Source: Obelidium mucronatum
Taxonomy: Eukaryota > Chytridiomycota > Chytridiomycetes > Chytridiales > Chytriomycetaceae
DNA length: 64,000 bases
Direction: 5' to 3'
Assembly (NCBI GenBank): GCA_025765595.1
Contig: JAIVFH010000028.1
Coordinates: forward strand, 248,001-312,000
Made by a program: the position numbers and the translations under genes. The notes beneath the pieces were generated by a model. That model did not search any database, was not told where the DNA came from, and worked only from the letters and a program-made list of their open reading frames with translations. This document shows positions 1-9,582 of this stretch, one piece after another (positions within the stretch are counted from its first letter, which is position 1; every line of letters starts with the position of its first letter).

Positions 1-1407
1 TCCGACATGGCACCAAGAGTAATGGATTGTCGCGGTAAACTCATTCCATTGTCGTTCCAGCTTTTCTGATCAAATCCAGTAGAAGCACCAACACCAATTC
101 CACCACCACCACCACCACCGACAGAAGGAATCAAAGTCACAGGAACGCCTTTGATTGTTGTTTTCGATATCATTGCTGGGAACTGACGCGGTAAAGGTTT
201 TGGTATAGAAACAGAATTATATGAGGCGTTGTTGTTGCTGTTTTTGCCGCGCTTCACATCATCCATAATGAGTAGCAGAGGTCTTGGTTCCTTGGGTAAC
301 GGGGACGAGGGCGGCGGCGGTGGCGGCGGACGTGGAGTTTCCATATTATCCGCTGTGGCACCTTTCCGCGGCAAGTCCGCATACACATCGACAATCAAAT
401 CCATTCTGTCTCCATAAATATCATTTCTATATGCTTCATTCGATGATGATGACGCCGTCCTTCGCCGCTTTTGGTAGTATGTTACAGCTGCGAATCCAAC
501 AATGAGGAATATGGTTGCCCCGACTGCACCTGCAATCAAAGCTGACGAGGGCTTTGAATGGTTATTGTCAATGTCTGATGTGGTTCCATTGGTGGTGCTT
601 CCAGGGCCGCCGCCGCCAGCGGGTGGCAATACAATGATCACAGAGTTATTCGAAGACCCATTCATGTCGCTTGGATCCAGTCCCATGTCATCCTCCTCAC
701 CGCCTGGTATCAGTGGCGGTGGGCTGACTGTTTGGCCATTTGACAGTGTGGGTCGGATGCTGACTGTTGAACGAACCACCGCGCGTGTAGTAGTTTGTCG
801 AGGGACAGCCGCTGTGGTTGTAGTAGTTGTAGTCGTTGTTGTAGTCTTAACTGGCGCCGGCGGTTTTGGAGCAGATGTCGTTGTTGCCTGGCCTTGCACT
901 CTCACCGGTGGTACTGGATAGTATGACCACGCTATATACCCAACCCCAAGATCGTATCCTCCACAAATCGGGGCAAACGCAGGCTGGGGAGCTAAAATAA
1001 AAAAAAAGGGGGGAAAGGAATCGTATTGGAAACAGTCAGTCCGAACCAAAAAACCCACCTCCCACACACTATATCTCTTTTCAAAAGAACTCACCTCCAG
1101 GACATTTGAACGAACAAGACCCAGAGCTGTACCGAAATGACGGCAGTGCAGTCGCACAAGCGCAATAGAACTCATACTGGTTCTGCGGGGTAGGAGCAAT
1201 GATGGCATAGTTTGAACTAGAACACTTTGCAGCGCAGTGTTCAGGCATGATGCCGTTGGACTGGAACTGTATTCGAGGCGCTGCTGTTATCGCATAGCAG
1301 CCAGAGGAGAGGAGGTCTTGCGCAGAGATGGTGTTGATCAAGAAACCGAGGACGATAATGATCGTTGTCCCTAGATGTTGCTGCCAACTGCCTTGCCGGG
1401 CTTCCAT
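1..1407 (-). CDS. WSC-like single-pass surface protein, tail class A (3' end beyond window)
   Basis: First gene of the array, running off the left edge. Exon 1 (1095-1407) starts at the ATG before MEARQGSWQQH, followed by a hydrophobic signal sequence ending at ISAQ, then Cys-rich WSC-like sequence with GCYAI, a CAC pair and a final CPG. The donor GTGAGT follows CPG; the acceptor TTTTAG is at 992-993, giving a 103-bp intron. Exon 2 (1-991) resumes in frame with CGGYDLG...WSYY, then a Thr/Pro-rich stalk, a membrane helix near 480-540 and a basic-start cytoplasmic tail with Pro-rich TPRPPPPPPSSPLP. The last visible residues, TLGAM, match the LGAM motif of genes further right. Known family role: WSC proteins sense wall stress; that role here is inferred. 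Confidence 0.8.
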
Positions 1408-1742
1408 TTTTGAAGTTGGGCTGCTCACGATTGATTTTTTTTTTTTAGGTGGAGATGTTGTAGCGAGCTAAAAAATGCAATTGACAACGAACCCTGGGAT
1501 GTCTTGAATTCGGAACGGAACCAAAAAAAAAATTGATTAAAAACAAACCCGCGAAGCACAAGCCTTTCAAGATTTAGATCAAACAAAGATTGAAGGAAAA
1601 GATAAACACTGCGTCTTAATGCCGAAGTGGAAAATAATGAATTCTTCCTTTGTCTCAATTATCTTTTTTCTGTTATCGAATTTCAGGCAGGTATATTAAT
1701 GAACGCAAACCAAACAAAAACAAGAAAAAAAAAAAAAAAGTC
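1408..1742. other. Intergenic, 335 bp
   Basis: Upstream region of the gene at 1-1407 and 3' region of the gene at 1743. Contains A/T homopolymers of 9-14 bases (near 1435-1445 and 1724-1738). No gene or recognisable regulatory site seen. Confidence 0.6.
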
Positions 1743-2831
1743 TCATCGCCTCAAAATTCCCATTAGCCCACGACGTGATAAGTTACTTGAAGTATATGAA
1801 GCTTTTGTTGTTCTAGTGGCTTTGGGAGCCTGCTCCCTCTCTCCACCCACAACATACACCTTCATTGGAGTTTGCTCTTGAAAACCTCCCGCCGAGCTCG
1901 GACTACTACGACTATTATTACTCACAGAGGGAACCAGCCCGCCAAGTGGTGGTGGTGGTGGTGGGATTTCGGAAGAAGGAGGCGGTGGCGATGTCACGTG
2001 ATTGAGACAAGCCTCATCCTGTTGACCTTCCAAGGCTGCATCCCGCCAATGAGGAAACTCGCTGGTTAAAGGATCGATATGAGAGTGTTGATCGGCTAAA
2101 TATCTCTCCCGTAGTGGGCTTGTCGAGTTTTCCTGTTCCGTTCGAGACCATCGGCGACGATAGTGAGCCAGACCAAACATGCCGATAATGAGTATTAAAG
2201 CAGCAGCTAATGCGAGACATATGAGTGCGATATTTGATTGGGCTGGTGGTGGCGGGATATTGGTGATATTTGTTGATGTTGGGCTGGCAACTGGTGGAGG
2301 TGGCGGCTTGAGACCTGCAGTTGTCTCCGTTGGACCAGAGGGTATAGACTCCAATGTGATATAAGAGCTTGACGGTGTTATCATAGACACTGAAACCGTT
2401 GTCGAGTCCGCAACATCATCAGACACTGTATTTGAAAACACACTCGATGTGGTGATTGTATTGACAGTTGCTGGAAGTTGAAATGTCCCATTAAATGTTG
2501 AAGTCGAGGTTGGTGCATGCACAGTGTACATTGACCAAACAAATGTACCATTCCGTAACCTTCCACCACAACGGTCATTCGTTCCCGGACAGAGATCAGT
2601 GCAATACGCATCTGCGATTGGGTAACTTGAAGAAAGGTTTCCGCAAACGCAACCAAACTTGCGATTCTTGATCGTTTTGATGGTCCAAGGTCGCAAATAA
2701 ACAGTTTCTGGACCACATGCAATGTGGCAGAGATCTGTGGTCATTTGCACATCAAGAAGAAGTGGTTTCGTAACGGACGGTTGAAGGATTCTGACGCAGC
2801 TTGTCTTTTGAATCCAATCTTGAGAGGCCAT
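1743..2831 (-). CDS. WSC-like single-pass protein lacking a signal peptide, tail class B
   Basis: Single exon, 362 residues. The N-terminal 115 residues carry the WSC Cys pattern: SCVRI, MTTDLCHIAC, GCVCG, YCTDLCPG, RCGG and then WSMY. A Ser/Thr-rich stalk follows, then one helix (about residues 200-225, ALICLALAAALILIIGMFGL) and a tail with SPLRERYLADQ and DPLTSEF, matching the tails of the genes at 6450 and 8016. The ATG at 2831 is directly followed by a hydrophilic MASQDWIQKT, with an in-frame stop 15 bp upstream and only 90 bp to the next gene, so no signal peptide is visible. It may have lost its leader exon, or start elsewhere. The orientation of the domain across the membrane is therefore uncertain. 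Confidence 0.75.
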   Translation of the reverse strand: MASQDWIQKTSCVRILQPSVTKPLLLDVQMTTDLCHIACGPETVYLRPWTIKTIKNRKFGCVCGNLSSSYPIADAYCTDLCPGTNDRCGGRLRNGTFVWSMYTVHAPTSTSTFNGTFQLPATVNTITTSSVFSNTVSDDVADSTTVSVSMITPSSSYITLESIPSGPTETTAGLKPPPPPVASPTSTNITNIPPPPAQSNIALICLALAAALILIIGMFGLAHYRRRWSRTEQENSTSPLRERYLADQHSHIDPLTSEFPHWRDAALEGQQDEACLNHVTSPPPPSSEIPPPPPPLGGLVPSVSNNSRSSPSSAGGFQEQTPMKVYVVGGEREQAPKATRTTKASYTSSNLSRRGLMGILRR

Positions 2832-2921
2832 TTCGAATACAATTTTTTCAAGGAAAAAAAAATTTGAGTTTACATTTTATTTATAATCCTTTTTTTTTTT
2901 TACTCTAGATTGATAAGATTC

Positions 2922-4072
2922 TTAAGCACTATACGGATGAATAGACAGCCCGCTTTCCGGTTTTCTCGCAGAAGAAGATCTGGGTGGTCGAGTTCGCGAA
3001 GCAGGTAACGAAGCAGGAACAGGAAGCGGCGATTCCGGGGGAGAAGGCGTCATTCTACTATACATTTCAATATCAAATTCGACATCCTCGACGTGCTGGT
3101 ATTTCATGGGAACAGGAGGAATAAATTCCCTCCTTTCCTGAACACGCCGGTTACTACGCAGTTTTGCAACGACTGCAACCCCAATTGCAAGAACAACTAC
3201 TGCTCCAACGCTTCCACCAATGATGATGGCAAGATTCTGTGGACCACCACTCGTTGGTTTCTGGGGATTGCCATTCGTTGCGATCCCGGCAACTGTCATT
3301 GGTAAATGCTGCGGGGTCCCACCAACGGGAAGCGCAATGTTTGTGAAATCAGAGGTGGAGTTTGAAGAAGACGCGAACGATACAGAGGCTCCTCCACTCT
3401 CTGAGGCGGCCTGTTTCGTGGCGCTGCTGTCACCATCTCCATTTGGTAGAACACTATTCTCTGGATCCAAGGCAGTTTCAATCGGAATCTGCGGCTCCAC
3501 AGGTGGGTTATTTGCCGGGTTTTGGGGCTGTGGGCCCACTGGTTTCGGTGGTACAGTCGTTCGCGGAGGGGGAGGCGCTGGTGCAGCCGCTTTGGTTGTT
3601 GTACGAACTGGTGCTGGGGGTTGTGGAACGACTGCATTGGTGGCATAGACAGACCATGCAATGTATCCTGCCCACGAGTCATATCCACCGCACGGTGGTG
3701 GATTCCAGGACGTGGCTTAAAAGATGTTTTTTTTTGGTCATCAAAAAAGTGTGTGTTGAAAAGTGATCAAAAAAATTTGGAAGCTCTCTCACATCCAGGA
3801 CATCCAAAGTTGCAATAACTGGAACTGTATACAGCCGATGGCTTAGTGTTTGCACATGCGCAGTAGTACATGTATGCATTGGACGGAGTCGGTGCGATCA
3901 TGGCGTAGGCGTTACTTCCACACCAGCCTATACAGTCTCGTGGCATCAAGTTTGGACTCTGCGCCACAATGTTGGGAGAGTATGTCATTGCATAGCATCC
4001 GGAAGGGCTTTGTGCTTGGACCACCTTTGCCGCAGTGAGGGCCAAGATCAGGATAGCACCCCAAGGTTGCAT
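2922..4072 (-). CDS. WSC-like single-pass surface protein, tail class A
   Basis: Two exons: 3793-4072 and 2922-3715, with a 77-bp intron (donor GTGAGA, acceptor TTTTAAG). The start was set at the ATG of MQPWGAILILALTAA because this gives a clean signal peptide ending at VVQAQ; the open frame extends upstream only as low-complexity Lys. The WSC-like domain has GCYAM, DCIGWCG, YYCAC and YCNFGCPG, then CGGYD...WSVY after the intron. A Pro/Gln-rich stalk leads to a helix (LAIIIGGSVGAVVVLAIGVAVVA) and a tail with DVEFDIEMYSRMTP and SPLPVP. That tail motif recurs in the neighbour at 4507. Closest relative in the window is that neighbour, so the two are probably a tandem duplicate. Confidence 0.85.
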
Positions 4073-4506
4073 ATTTTTTCCACGACGATTATCAATTTCA
4101 TTTTGGCTTTTTTTTTTTTTTTTTTGCAATGTGTGGCTTCCAGACCAAATGCGTCTATTTAATCAAAAAGGACACCATCTCCACAAAAAAAAGTAAATTG
4201 ACTCAACTGAACCCTGCCTTTGCTTTTCTTTAACTGTCAGCATCTGCGTTTTTTTTTTTGAGATCTACAAAGTACGCATTTCTTCCCCTGAATGTAAAAA
4301 TGGTAGACCGTTGTGAATCTTCAAACTGTGTCTAAGCATTCATGAAATGCTTGCACTCAAACAGGCTCAACCAATATCATGAAAACTATATATAGTTTAT
4401 ATAATAATATAAAAAGGAAATGATTTGTTTTAATTCTACTACTCATATAGGCCAAAAAGAAAAAAAAAACTTTTATAATACTCTCCCCCCAAATCCGATC
4501 CTCTCT
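4073..4506. other. Intergenic, 434 bp
   Basis: AT-rich spacer with a T17 run near 4109-4125 and a TATATATAGTTTATATAATA stretch near 4387-4406, about where the 3' end of the gene at 4507 should be. No open frame with family similarity. Confidence 0.6.
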
Positions 4507-5835
4507 TTACACAGTTCCGCGAACACTAGAAGCAACACTATCCTGTCTTCTAGGATGCGACCGCACTCCGTTCCGTTGAGAACGAACCGACGAAACTCTA
4601 GCCAACGGTGGAAGAGGAATCGGCGAACGTGGAGGCGGTGGCGTCATTCGCCTGTACAAATCAATATCGAATGCATCTTCCACACCGCCTTTATCATCCG
4701 CTTCTTCTTGATAGTTGCCTACAATGTCATCAACAGTGCTCAAGCTGTCATCACCAACACCACCACCACTACACGTAGCACGACGACGACGATGTCTTGT
4801 TACAACTACAAACCCAACAGCAAGCACAGCAATAACGCCCGCGACTCCTCCCCCGATAAAAAGAGTCAAGTTCTGTTGACCTGCTGATTGGCTTGTTGTT
4901 GGTGGTGGTAGTCCACTGACTCCTGTCCCACTTCCAGGTCTTTGGACTTGTCCAACAACAACACCGGCACCGGCGCCAGCAGCAGCTGGCAATGCGATGC
5001 TGCTGACGTCGCTGGAGATTGGGTTAGTTTGGTCAAAGAGTGTAACTTCCAACAATGTTGAACCACTGTTGTTGTTGTTGGTTGCGCCACCGGCGTTGTT
5101 GTTGTTGCTGTTGATTGCGGCGCTGCCGTCTTGCTGTGTGTTTCCAATAGATGGTTGGTTCGATGTTGGTGGTACTACCGGTTGATTCTGGTTACTGCCG
5201 CCTTGCTGTGGAATAACTGGTTGTGGAGCTGGAGGTGCATTGTTTCCGCCTGGTGCAGGTACCACCGGAGGCGCAGGAATAGGTGCTGGTGCTGGAGGAG
5301 CAGGAGCCGGTGCTGGTGGTGGCGGCGGTGGTGGCTGGGGTTGGGGTGCAGGGATTGGCTTGACCGGGACGGGTGCAGCAGCTGGCTTTGGTGGGATTGG
5401 ACCACCCGCGTAATACAAGGACCAAGCTATGAAACCGGCGCCAGTGTCATATCCTCCGCAAACGGGAGTGTACCACGGAACGCCGCCTGTTTTTTTTTTT
5501 TTTTGAATACATGTCAATGAGAACCGTATCATAGTTAGGGTGGGTTCAATAAAGTACTTACCGAGAGGACAAGCAAATGTGCAAGAGTTGGACGAGTCGG
5601 CGGGTGCAGGCCAAGCTTTAGAACAAGCACAGTAGAACATGGATGGGTTGGATGGTGTCGGGCCGATTAAAGCAAACGGAGAAGCACCACACCATCCCAC
5701 ACAGTCGTTGGGGGAAATCTGTGGTGATTGAGCCACGATGCTGGGAGTAGCTCTCAATGCGTAGCATCCTTCTGGAGTTGAGGCGTTGACTGCCGTGGTT
5801 ATTACAGCCGCCAGGAGAAGCTGGTGAACGTGCAT
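4507..5835 (-). CDS. WSC-like single-pass surface protein with Pro-rich stalk, tail class A
   Basis: The ATG at 5835 opens a signal peptide (MHVHQLLLAAVITTAVNA) followed by WSC-like Cys sequence (GCYAL, DCVGWCG, FYCAC, SCTFACPLG). A 75-bp intron (5487-5561, donor GTAAGT, acceptor ACAG) lies at the position conserved in neighbouring genes and rejoins as CPL-GGVPWYTPVCGGYD...WSLYY. This intron is a multiple of three without stops, so unspliced RNA would stay open and add 25 residues. The stalk is Pro/Ala rich, then Asn/Gln rich. One helix (LFIGGGVAGVIAVLAVGFVVV) precedes a basic stop-transfer and a tail with AFDIDLYRRMTPPPP and SPIPLPP, paralogous to the gene at 2922. Confidence 0.85.
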   Translation of the reverse strand: MHVHQLLLAAVITTAVNASTPEGCYALRATPSIVAQSPQISPNDCVGWCGASPFALIGPTPSNPSMFYCACSKAWPAPADSSNSCTFACPLGKYFIEPTLTMIRFSLTCIQKKKKTGGVPWYTPVCGGYDTGAGFIAWSLYYAGGPIPPKPAAAPVPVKPIPAPQPQPPPPPPPAPAPAPPAPAPIPAPPVVPAPGGNNAPPAPQPVIPQQGGSNQNQPVVPPTSNQPSIGNTQQDGSAAINSNNNNAGGATNNNNSGSTLLEVTLFDQTNPISSDVSSIALPAAAGAGAGVVVGQVQRPGSGTGVSGLPPPTTSQSAGQQNLTLFIGGGVAGVIAVLAVGFVVVTRHRRRRATCSGGGVGDDSLSTVDDIVGNYQEEADDKGGVEDAFDIDLYRRMTPPPPRSPIPLPPLARVSSVRSQRNGVRSHPRRQDSVASSVRGTV

Positions 5836-6449
5836 TTGTTGTTCTGACGCTTTTTTTTCGGGACGAAAGGAAAATTTTTTTCGGGCAGCCAGCCGCCTTT
5901 CGACAATTTTTTCTCTCAATTGATGCGTCTACAATGTTTAATCAATCCCGTCATTATCAGTGACATTCCCTCTGACATTCCTCCTCCTTGACAGAGAAAG
6001 AGATTGAGATTGTGCTTAGTACTTGCGACATGCTGTCACCATCGGTGTTTTTTTTTTTTTTCAAGTTTACCCTTTCCTTCGGTTTATTTGGTGCAATTTG
6101 AACGACTTGTGAACCATATTTAACAGTTGATAAGAATCATGTTTAGACACACAACACAACAATGAAATATAATCTTACTTTTACACTTTTGAGTCTTTAT
6201 TATATAAATGTATAGATTGAAGAGTAGAAACAAAACCATGGGGAGGCGAGGGTTCGAGGAACACCAGCAATAGAGCAACCAAAAAAAAACAAGAAGAAAA
6301 ACGATAGAATCAATCACTGAAAGTGGATAGCAGTACTCCCGCCCACTCCAAAGGTGTATGGATGCATGCAGACTCCGAAAAAGCACACGAAAAAAAGAAA
6401 ACAACAACGAAGGGCAGTCAACAAAAACAAAACAATAAAAAAAACAAGT
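5836..6449. other. Intergenic, 614 bp
   Basis: Longest spacer of the WSC array. It holds the promoter side of the gene at 4507 and the 3' side of the gene at 6450. T and A runs are frequent (near 6048-6061); no coding similarity or RNA gene seen. Confidence 0.6.
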
Positions 6450-7700
6450 CTACTTTTGGAAGCGTGAACCTCCTCTGGGCCGATCGGCTCCCAGAGATCT
6501 GTTCAGCGGTGTGGGCGGGCTGTTACGGGCTTGGAAGCTGTCACGGGACCTTCGCGAAGAGGAAGACATGCGGGCACTGCTCTCAGGGGGACTCACAGGC
6601 ACGATCAGCACTGACGGGGCTGCAAAGGGGTCCGCAGTGTGCGCCCTTGTGCCGGCCGAGCGGCTGTATTCGGGGATGGAAGTCAGGGCGGGCGGCGACT
6701 CTGCGTCGTGCGGCCTGTGGTAGCGCGGCGCCTGGGCGTCGTCCTCGTCGACGCTCAGACTGAAGGCGGTGGTCAGCGGGTCTTCGCCGTGGTCTTCGAG
6801 GTAGCGGTTGTGCAGCGGACTCGAGTTCATTTCGTCGGCGGAGCGCGACTTGCGCTTGCGGAACCGCGACACCGTGAAGAGCGCCGCCGCCACGAGCAGC
6901 GCCGCGAGCAGCGCCGCCGCCACCAGCGCCGCGTTGGCCGCCGGCGGCGCGTCGGCGCCCGGCGCGCCAGGCCCGGGCGATGCCGTCGGCGACGGCGAGA
7001 AGCCAGGCGGCGGCAGCGCAATGCCCGTGGGCCGGCCCGTGCTGGCGCCGCCGCCGCTGCTTCCCCCGCTTCCCCCGCTGCTGCCGCCGCTGCCGCCGCC
7101 CGAGCCACCGCCCGAACCCGAATCCGACCCCGATCCCGAGGAAGCCGAAGCCGACGCAGAAGCCGTAGCAGTCGGCGGCGGCGGCGGCGCGGCCGTGGGC
7201 GCAGTCGTTGTTGCAGGCGGCAGCGCGGTTGTCGTTGACGAGCCGTCCTTGTTTTCGATGCTCGACGTGGTCGAAGTCGTTGAAGCGGCCGACGCCGTTG
7301 TCGTCAAAGTCGGCGGCGGCGGCGCAGAGCCAAACAGGTACTGGCTCCAGTAGATGCTGGTGCCGTTGAGGCCGCCGCACCAAACTTCGTCTCTGGCGGT
7401 GCTCGCCCGGCAAGCCGTGCTGCAGAGGCCCGAGTCAACGACCGCAAGAACGTATTGGCTGCCGCAGAGGCATCGGAACCGTGTTGCTGTTGCTGCCGTT
7501 GTTGTCGTTGCCGTTGTTGCTGCGTCCACTGCCGGAGATATGTGGATTTCGTTGTCTCCGCAGCGCAGGCTGCACTGCGATGGCGTCATGGGTCCCTCCA
7601 AGGCTGTCACGATCGGATTGAGTCGCACGCATTGCTGCTGTATGACTACTGCTGTCACTCTGCTTATCACCACCAACCCAAGGGTCAACACCAGGTGCAT
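6450..7700 (-). CDS. WSC-like single-pass surface protein, GC-rich, tail class B
   Basis: Single exon, 416 residues. Signal peptide MHLVLTLGLVVISRVTA, then the WSC pattern (QCVRL, MTPSQCSLRCG, FRCLCG, CSTACRAS, WCGG, YWSQY). A long Thr/Ala then Ser/Gly stalk (Gly-Ser repeats about residues 195-235) is followed by one helix (ALVAAALLAALLVAAALFTV), a basic stop-transfer RFRKRKSRS and a tail with NSSPLHNRYLEDHGEDPLT, PVSPPESSARM and LNRSLGADR. The tail is near-identical in layout to the gene at 8016. Base composition is strikingly GC-rich across 6700-7200 compared with flanks; this reflects Ala/Gly/Pro codons ending in G or C rather than a different protein type. Confidence 0.85.
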   Translation of the reverse strand: MHLVLTLGLVVISRVTAVVIQQQCVRLNPIVTALEGPMTPSQCSLRCGDNEIHISPAVDAATTATTTTAATATRFRCLCGSQYVLAVVDSGLCSTACRASTARDEVWCGGLNGTSIYWSQYLFGSAPPPPTLTTTASAASTTSTTSSIENKDGSSTTTALPPATTTAPTAAPPPPPTATASASASASSGSGSDSGSGGGSGGGSGGSSGGSGGSSGGGASTGRPTGIALPPPGFSPSPTASPGPGAPGADAPPAANAALVAAALLAALLVAAALFTVSRFRKRKSRSADEMNSSPLHNRYLEDHGEDPLTTAFSLSVDEDDAQAPRYHRPHDAESPPALTSIPEYSRSAGTRAHTADPFAAPSVLIVPVSPPESSARMSSSSRRSRDSFQARNSPPTPLNRSLGADRPRGGSRFQK

Positions 7701-8015
7701 CGATCTTGAGTGAAAATTTGCACTGCTTTCCTGCTTGCGGCTTGTGCCATCCCCGGAGATTAAAAACTAGGTCTATTTTTAGAATTTACAGGTATCTTGC
7801 TTTGTAAGAATTCCAAATCAGTTGGTTGCTTGGTGAAATCAAATAATAAAGCTGCCAGAAGCATCAGCGATATGAAAAGTGGTAGTTAAACTGTAAAATG
7901 TGAAGATAGTTTACTGCAACACTGCCACGTAAAAAGAATTACTTGAATATAATGGGAAAAATCAAATTTGGTATATAATTATTATATAAATGTATGGGAG
8001 TCTATGGTATATGTG
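7701..8015. other. Intergenic, 315 bp
   Basis: AT-rich spacer between two class B paralogues; an ATATAATTATTATATAAATG stretch near 7973-7992 lies at the expected 3' end of the gene at 8016. Nothing else seen. Confidence 0.6.
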
Positions 8016-9345
8016 TCATTTCCTGCCTCGGCCATCGCGGAGTCGACCTGATGCCCCCAAAATCCTGTTTGTTGGAGTAAACCCCGTCGGTGAATTATTC
8101 GTCGCAGTCTTATCTTGAAGAAGCTCTCTTGACCGCCTGACACCCGTACCGGCCAAGGGTCGAGCACTACTCTCTGGTACCGATACAGGCGCAATAATAA
8201 CAGCAGGTGAAGCAAATGGATTAGTTCTTGTCGTTGAGCGCGTGCTCTCCGAACTTGATGGTATTGAATTCAACGCTGGCATGAGTGACTCCTGATTTTG
8301 CCGCCTTCGCCCCTCCTCCTCCTCCTCCTCTTCTTCTTCTTCCACATGCAGACTAAATTGTGCAGTCACTGGATCCTCCCCGTTATCTTCCAAATACCGA
8401 TTCTGTAACGGACTCGAATTCATTTCATCAGAAGATCGAGAAAGTCTCTTGCGGAATCGAGATATCGTAAACAGACCAATCAAGACTACAATCGCGGCAC
8501 CCGACAATATCGCAATCAAGAGTGGACTGATTGTCGGTGGCGGTGTTGGTGAAGAGGGGAAATTGTCCTTGGAAGATCCAGTTTGAGTGGGTGATGATTG
8601 TGGTGGCAAGAGTCCAGGGTTTGCTCCCCCTCCTCCACCAACACCACCACCTTCTCCTCCTCCTCCTCCTCCAACAACGGACGTGCTTCCTGATAATGGT
8701 TCTCCGGATATATTATTTCCATTCAAAGTTCTTGTAATGATATCACCAACGGCAGTATTACTGACTGCCACTAAAATCGATGTTGGACCCGGCGGCTGTA
8801 CTGTAGAACCAGACCCTGGAATCACAGGAGCAGGAAACCTTGTCGAAACTTGTGAACTTTCAATAGTTTTCGGAGGACCTGGGCGAAGCGGAGGTCCAAC
8901 ACCGCCGCCAATATTCGAGGTTGACGGGAAACTTAAAGCCAACGACCGAGTCACTACTGTCGCCGCCGTGCAGCAGTACTAGAATCGAAGCGGTAAAAGC
9001 TCCAATAAAACCGATCCGTGATTCCACCAGCACCAGCGCTGGTCTGGTGGGGATCCCAGTTGGACATTCAACGTTACAAAAGCTTGATTTTTCCGGTTTG
9101 ACGTTTGCTTGTGGTCCACAGACGCATGCGAATACTCTTGTTCCGCCGGAGTCGGCGGGGTTTACTGGGAAAGGTGCGATATAGACCAACGAGTCTTTGC
9201 AGATGGAGCTGCAGTAGGAGGGGTTGAATGGACCATAGATGGTTGGTGGGCCGCTCAGCTGTAGTGTCACGCATTCGGTGCTTACAACAACGAGTGCGGT
9301 TGACGCTGAGGCTAGGCAGGTTGCTGCTACCAGTAACAATTTCAT
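8016..9345 (-). CDS. WSC-like single-pass surface protein with broken frame, tail class B
   Basis: The ATG at 9345 gives signal peptide MKLLLVAATCLASASTA and WSC Cys sequence (ECVTL, YCSSICKD, FACVCG, FCNVECPTG). The downstream frame from about 8978 to 8016 carries a Gly-rich stalk, a helix (LIAILSGAAIVVLIGLFTI), RFRKRLSRSSDEM, NSSPLQNRYLEDNGEDPVT and PVSVPESSARP, matching the gene at 6450. The two frames do not join. Between 8975 and 9040 a third frame reads GAGGITDRFYWSFYRF, which fits the family's CGG...YWSQY, so two frame breaks are the best reading. A 55-bp GT-AG intron (8979-9033) would also restore the frame but deletes that conserved segment. Pseudogene, assembly error or unusual splice remain open. 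Confidence 0.65.
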
Positions 9346-9582
9346 CTTAGGACCCAGAATTGGCCTATTATCGCCACAGTTGGAAAATTTCTCTTATATG
9401 TGAGCGTGCACATTGATGAAATTAAATTTCCGAGGGGAGGCTTAAATTATTGAATGATTAAATCAAAAATGGAAAGGAAAAAAAAAGAACAACGAAGGAT
9501 TTAAATAGTATTTATTCCTTTATATTCATTTTCCTTTTAAGCGCAAATAACTTTTATATACAAATTCGTCGAGAGTCTGCCC

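Noticed and set aside
5175..5520. Trp/Arg-rich and Ser/His-rich open frames opposite the Pro-rich stalk
   Set aside because: Shadow frames of Pro/Ala/Gly codon repeats; no family similarity.
6639..7353. Long overlapping open frames on both strands in the GC-rich gene
   Set aside because: GC-rich DNA is poor in stops, so all frames stay open; only the minus frame has signal peptide, WSC cysteines, helix and a tail conserved with the gene at 8016.
8979..9033. 55-bp intron in the class B gene at 8016
   Set aside because: Boundaries fit GT-AG and phase 0, but it would delete the conserved GG...YWSFY segment, so frame breaks were preferred.
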